From: Anaeramoeba ignava
Taxonomy: Eukaryota; Metamonada; Anaeramoebidae
Length of the DNA: 64,000 nt
Reading direction: 5' to 3'
Assembly (NCBI GenBank): GCA_028826165.1
Contig: JAPDFW010000022.1
Coordinates: forward strand, 248,001-312,000
In this document: piece after piece, positions 59,801 through 64,000 of the stretch
How the letters are laid out: each line of letters starts with the position of its first letter
Numbering within the stretch: the first letter of the stretch is position 1
Translations under genes and position numbers: made by a program
Notes under the pieces: model-generated
The model's database searches: none
Seen by the model: the letters and a program-made list of their open reading frames with translations, nothing else
Told to the model about the DNA's origin: nothing

Positions 59801-62400
59801 CAAAACCACCAATTAATTTAATTCAAAAAGTGATTGTTGCCATTTTTAAAGGAACTACTCAAAAAAATTCTAATGACTTCAAATCAGAAAGGAAAAAAAG
59901 TTTGGAATTTATTGTTCAGAGTTATCCTTCACTTTTCCCATTTGCAATTTCCAAACTTTTGGATTTGGAGTTTACAACAGAATATTGCCAACAATTGTGG
60001 AAAGCTCTTCTCGAAGTCTTCCAAAAAACAAAATTGAATTTTTCTGAGTTGATCCACATTATGAAGATTTTCTCATCAAGAATTTCGAGAATTCGCGATA
60101 CAATCAAGCAAGAAATTGAGAACAAAATGAAAAACGATCAAACCACAGAAACAACAATCCCACGCACTCTTTATAATTCCTTCCCTAAATGGTTTTTCAC
60201 ATCAAATATGAATTTTTTGGGAACCATCTATTCAACCAAAAATCTTGATTTATTTGTTGATTCATTGAAGGATCAAAAACCGAACTCAAAAACAAAACAA
60301 AACGAGTTAGTTGATACTTTGATTGGTTTGCTGTTCCAACTTTATGATCCTTGGATAAGCAAATTTGAAATTGAGCTTGATTCCAACACCAAAAATAAGA
60401 AAATCAAAAAGGATTTGCTCTACAACCCAGGAAAAGATGACGAGAGCAACTTTTCCAAGATTTCACAAAAGTTTTATGAGACATTCAAAAAAATTCTCTT
60501 GAAATTCCCAAACGATTTCCTGTTTATTCACTTCTTCTTGCATTTTTTCCGAAATTCCCCCAAATATGATCCACTCGTTGAAATGCTCACGAAAAAACTG
60601 AAAAAGACACTAAAGCTTGTTGAGCATAAATGCCCTCCACTCGATTTACTGGAAAATTTCTTGGGCACACTTCTGGAAAAGGATATATCAAATCGAATCG
60701 CACTTATTGTCCTGCGCAAAATTCATTTGGGAAATTCTATATCGATGCTTGAAGAAATTTACTCACAAAAAAACCATTCAGACAAATACTGGCGGCATCG
60801 ATACGACCAAATGTGGTTCAGATTAATTATTCAGCTTGTGACTTCTGTTAATTACTACGAATTCAATTCAATTGAATTGGAGGAAATCAAATCACGCATG
60901 AAAGAAGTATTGTCTCGATCGCTTTCAGAGAATTTTCTGAGCAATTTCTTGCGGGAGAACCCAAATCTTTTGGCAAATATTCTGGTGAAAAAGAGAATGG
61001 AAATCAGGACAGCAACCCCAAATAGCGAAGATCAAGAGAAGGAATTGTATTTTTGGAACAAAATGGAAATTCCTCACTCTTTCCAATTTTACGAAGATAA
61101 ATTCCTCACTGTTTTTTTGTTCATTTGGAGTAAAATCAACTTCTCAAAAGAAATTCTCCACTCTTCTTTCCAAAACACACAATCAAACAACAAAAGCAAG
61201 GCAGTCAAGATTTTTGGAAGTGGGAATTTGGAAGAAACATCATTTAACCAAAACAAAACGCAATTTTTGCAAGAATTCATTTCGTACATGAGCCAACAGT
61301 TCAAAAAAATAGACGCGCAATTCAAATCACCAAGATTTTCTCAAACAGGACCAAGAATAGCAAGAAAAATTGGGTATGTTTTCGCAGAAATCTTCGGCTA
61401 TTTACTGCCATTTCTGATCCTAAGAAAACAGCACAATCAAGATCAAGAAACATTTCAACCCGAAATTGCGTTGATTGGCAAATATCTAAGAAATCTCTTC
61501 AATATGGACTTGAAAATGTTCGACGAGTTCAAGAATCCCTTCCGAAAATGCTTGGAGAAAAAAACACAAGAATTGGGATCAGAATTGATGTTTGAACTGG
61601 CAAATTTTGTATTGAAACTCAACATTTCAACTGGCGAACCATTTAAAAGACGACTGATTATTTACGAATACATTTCAGAATACTTTTTCAAAAACGAGAG
61701 AAGCAACCAAAGAAGGGACGATCTGCCAACTCTTACGTCTCGGATCGGGTACAAATCGATTGAGGACGACTTGCAGGAAAATGGATCGTATTTCATTTTG
61801 TACCAAATTTTAGCGTACAAGTACAATTCTGTCAAAAACGTTGCGTTGAAAACAATTCAATACCAAAAGAACAATTTGATGAATATAATCAAGATCATTT
61901 TGAATTTTATCGTCAAAGCAAAGGAATTTGCGAACGAAGAAGAGAACTGGATGATTCTGTTTGATCTTTCTTTGTATCTTTTGGATAAGTACTCGCAGTT
62001 GTTTGAAAAATACGAGGACGATCCAAACGAATTGAAGGAATTGGAAGATTTGCTTGTGAAGATCCAGCAGAAGTTCGTGATAAAATTGAGGAGTATCCAA
62101 CATGAAAATTCGCGGCTGTTCATGATCTTTCTTGAGCTCGGTTTCTTTGCCAATAGGAATAGGCAAAACAACAGCTCGCTTTATGATCTAAACGTCTTGA
62201 CTAGTGAATTCAAAGAAGGAAGGATATTTGTCCAATTGCGCCAAAAGGAATTGTGGAGAAGTTGCCAAAAGAGAATCGAGAATACAAGATCCTTTGGTTT
62301 TCCGGATTTCTTTCAATATCATCAATTTTTCTTGGTTAAACTTGATGAGAATTTTCTTCAGTTTCTTCAAAAAATGAGAGAACTTTTCTCTTTTCAATAA
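53836..62400 (+). CDS. Very large helical protein with Asn-Gln repeats; broken at one homopolymer
   Basis: Exon 1 is 53836-53986; exon 2 starts at 54069 and is open to a TAA at 59075-59077 (1,719 residues). The next frame is open from before 59107 to 62400. Adding one A to the A7 run at 59067-59073 fuses both (EKKVIEQQIRTDYKMNKKK) and gives exactly 2,828 codons, so I treat it as one gene. After about 200 helical residues come a Lys-His repeat, some 270 residues of Asn-Gln/Asn-Glu from AATCAA hexamers, a Ser-Asp-Thr-Tyr repeat and a Ser-Asn run. The remainder is dominated by amphipathic helices (ILNFLTTGKIIDGHLGD, FAFLAFSTLFLAKWRISVEH), suggesting a HEAT/ARM-like solenoid. A pure Asn-Gln array of about 26 pairs lies just before the break. 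No enzyme motif, signal peptide or clear membrane span. I do not recognise the family; a scaffold subunit of a large complex is one possibility. Confidence 0.75.
54520..55612 (+). repeat. Coding microsatellites within the giant gene
   Basis: Successive in-frame arrays: CATAAA (His-Lys), AATCAA with AATGAA and AATTTA variants (Asn-Gln, Asn-Glu, Asn-Leu; 54577-55385), a 12-nt TCAGATACATAT array (Ser-Asp-Thr-Tyr) and TCAAAT (Ser-Asn). Almost every Asn is AAT and every Gln CAA, so units are identical at DNA level. The opposite strand is also open, producing a phantom Asp-Phe frame. Confidence 0.9.
58861..59017 (+). repeat. Pure AATCAA coding array
   Basis: About 26 uninterrupted AATCAA hexamers encoding Asn-Gln pairs, with no synonymous substitution, which indicates very recent expansion or active homogenisation. 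It lies 50 nt before the A7 run where the frame of the giant gene is lost. Confidence 0.92.
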
Positions 62401-62546
62401 ACGATTTGTTTTCAAAAAATTATTTTAAATTTTGTTTTTATTTTCAATCATTAATTAAACAAAGTTAAAAAGAAATTAAACAAAGTTAAAAAGAAATTAA
62501 ACAAAATTAATGAAAGAAAATCAAAATTAATTAAAGAAAATCAAAA

Positions 62547-64000
62547 TTAATTATTTCTTCGAATAATAAATATATCTGTGTTGTTTCTCTGAAATTGGTT
62601 TGTTATGCCGTCCATATTTTCCTGATATTCCTGTTGTAAATTTTCTGATAAGTTTTTTAGAATGGAGTTAAAGTTTTTTAGAATGGAGTTAAAGTTTTTT
62701 AGAAGATTGTTTCTTGATGCTTCTTGTAAATTTGGTAAATTGTTGACAAATATTCTTAGAATATATTCTCGTGATTGTTCTTGTAAATTAAGTAGAAATA
62801 TGGCAAGTTTCTCTTCGCGATTTTGTTTTTGTTCTTGTTCTCTTTGTAAATCTGAAATAAATTTAAGCACTTTGTTGACAAAATCTGTTTCTAAATCCTC
62901 TAGAAGGTATTTAAAATTTTGTTCTGAATTAAGTAGAGATTTGGAAACTGTTTTTTGGCGAATTTTTTCACATTCCTGTAAATACTTTTGAAAACTTATA
63001 ACTTTATTTTGGAGATTTTGATTGGGTTTAGTCCATTTAATGTATTTGAGATAAGTTAAAGCTTCTGTATATTGAGAATCTAAATAACATTCTCTTGCAA
63101 TACAATAAAGATATTTTGGTTTTGGATTCGAAGAATGTGCTAACAAGAATTTCTGAACAGCTTTGGAATGAAGGTTTTTCAAATGATAAAAGACTCCCCA
63201 ATAATAGTGATAGTTTGAAGTAAATGATTCATCTGGAATCAACCCCAAATTTTTTTCCATTTCATTCAATTTGTTTTGAATATCTTGACGAGGATTTGCT
63301 CTCAAAAGTTGTTTGATTTGTGAGTAAATGTTTTGAACAGAAAGAATTTGAGTTTTATATTGATAAAGTTTTATGATGGATTTCTGTTGTATAACTTGTA
63401 ATTTCAATAAATTCTCTTTAAATAAAAGTTGAATTATCTGGTTTTCTCTGAGTTGTTTTCTCAAATTTTGCCACTCGTTAGTTTGGTTTAATTTTTGAAA
63501 ATTTTGTGCAAGTGCAAATTTGGTTTCTGTTATGGATTCATAATCTGGTATAAAATTGTTCGATTGTTCGAGTTCATTCAGTCTTGGTTTATCTTCCTCG
63601 ATTTCGTTGTTCAATTCCTCCAATTCTTTTGAAACTAAATCAAATTCTTTGTTTCTAATTAAGAACTTGATCTTGAGAATAAGAAAATCTTTTCTTGTTG
63701 GATGAAAAACAGAAGAATCAACTAATCCTGTTTGTGAATTTCTTGAAATATTGCTATCATTGATGAGAGATAACACTTCGTTAATTGGTTCCATGTTATT
63801 TGATTTTGTTTTATAGTAAATTTTTGCAAGTTGAAACCTCAGAAAAAAATTTTTTGATTCTTTTTTAATAATTTTTTTTGCTTCTTGAGATCTTCCTAAA
63901 CCAACCAAAGCCTTAATTTGATACAATATATGCAAAGGTTTAATCTGTTCAAGTTGATGTGGTTCGAGAGTGCAATTATTGATTTCTTTCAAACATTCAT
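62547..64000 (-). CDS. TPR-type helical-repeat protein, 5' end outside the window
   Basis: The frame is open to the right edge of the window (ATTCAT end), reading ECLKEINNCT before the first seen residues, so the start lies beyond 64000. About 484 residues are visible, ending FIIRRNN. Helix-pair repeats with TPR-like spacing are apparent: ILYQIKALVGLGRSQEAKKI, FLRFQLAKIYYKT, YHYYWGVFYHLKNLHSKAVQ, YLYCIARECYLDSQYTEAL. The C-terminal 120 residues form a coiled-coil-like Gln/Asn/Glu region (DLQREQEQKQNREEK) with a short duplicated NFNSILK unit. It probably acts as a protein-interaction scaffold; subunits of large complexes such as the APC/C have this design, but I cannot name it. It converges with the giant gene (146 nt between stops). 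Confidence 0.8.
   Translation of the reverse strand, partial: ECLKEINNCTLEPHQLEQIKPLHILYQIKALVGLGRSQEAKKIIKKESKNFFLRFQLAKIYYKTKSNNMEPINEVLSLINDSNISRNSQTGLVDSSVFHPTRKDFLILKIKFLIRNKEFDLVSKELEELNNEIEEDKPRLNELEQSNNFIPDYESITETKFALAQNFQKLNQTNEWQNLRKQLRENQIIQLLFKENLLKLQVIQQKSIIKLYQYKTQILSVQNIYSQIKQLLRANPRQDIQNKLNEMEKNLGLIPDESFTSNYHYYWGVFYHLKNLHSKAVQKFLLAHSSNPKPKYLYCIARECYLDSQYTEALTYLKYIKWTKPNQNLQNKVISFQKYLQECEKIRQKTVSKSLLNSEQNFKYLLEDLETDFVNKVLKFISDLQREQEQKQNREEKLAIFLLNLQEQSREYILRIFVNNLPNLQEASRNNLLKNFNSILKNFNSILKNLSENLQQEYQENMDGITNQFQRNNTDIFIIRRNN

Overview
The window is nuclear DNA of an AT-rich eukaryotic protist. Genes are split by GT-AG introns, the standard code is used (TAA and TGA end genes), and many products are typically eukaryotic: a COP9 signalosome subunit, gamma-secretase PEN-2, BLOC-3 HPS1, Integrator INTS14, GPI1/PIG-Q, SEC22, GOT1, HOP2 and a BRISC/BRCA1-A subunit. 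Very long Asn/Gln, Lys/Ser/Asn and ankyrin-RhoGEF proteins together with extreme AT-rich simple repeats suggest a free-living amoeboid protist such as Anaeramoeba. That placement is inference from style, not from a marker gene. No prokaryotic genes, transposase, rRNA, tRNA or CRISPR array was seen.

Layout. 1-1836: first exon of a divergent glutamate dehydrogenase (minus), its intron running into an AT repeat and off the window. 2651-6953 PIG-Q (plus). 7051-9072 HPS1 and 9374-9922 GOT1 (minus). 10130-12085 intergenic repeat. 12603-17760 large cysteine-rich repeat membrane protein. 17931-19358 INTS14. 19373-21490 a satellite of about 142 bp. 21703-22875 three-module PH-like protein. 23014-24368 PEN-2. 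25177-27149 BABAM2/BRE (minus). 27417-35232 ankyrin-RhoGEF-PH protein (minus). 36032-39035 CCCH zinc-finger protein (minus). 39271-40600 LENG1-like. 40753-41941 HOP2. 42151-45110 RING protein (minus). 45361-48364 CSN8. 48831-49681 second PH-like protein. 49831-50992 SEC22. 51096-53666 inositol polyphosphate 5-phosphatase (minus). 53836-62400 very large unrecognised protein. 62547-64000 TPR protein (minus, cut by the window edge).

Gene models were built by joining open frames at GT/AG sites and checking that exon phases add up and that the joined protein matches the recalled family sequence across each junction. Most models close exactly. Five do not: HPS1, the cysteine-rich protein, the second PH-like protein, the 5-phosphatase and the giant protein. 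Four of these are repaired by changing the length of one short A/T homopolymer, so assembly error and genuine decay must be told apart.

The most unusual feature is the introns. Many are ordinary, 50-100 nt, but at least nine are swollen to about 0.35-2.3 kb by simple repeats. Each swollen intron has its own private repeat unit, and on the sense strand the repeat tracts appear to lack AG, the 3' splice dinucleotide. The two large intergenic arrays (10130-12085 and 19373-21490) do contain AG. The same slippage-prone DNA also builds protein low-complexity regions: pure AATCAA arrays encode poly-(Asn-Gln) inside the giant protein and inside the catalytic domain of the 5-phosphatase.
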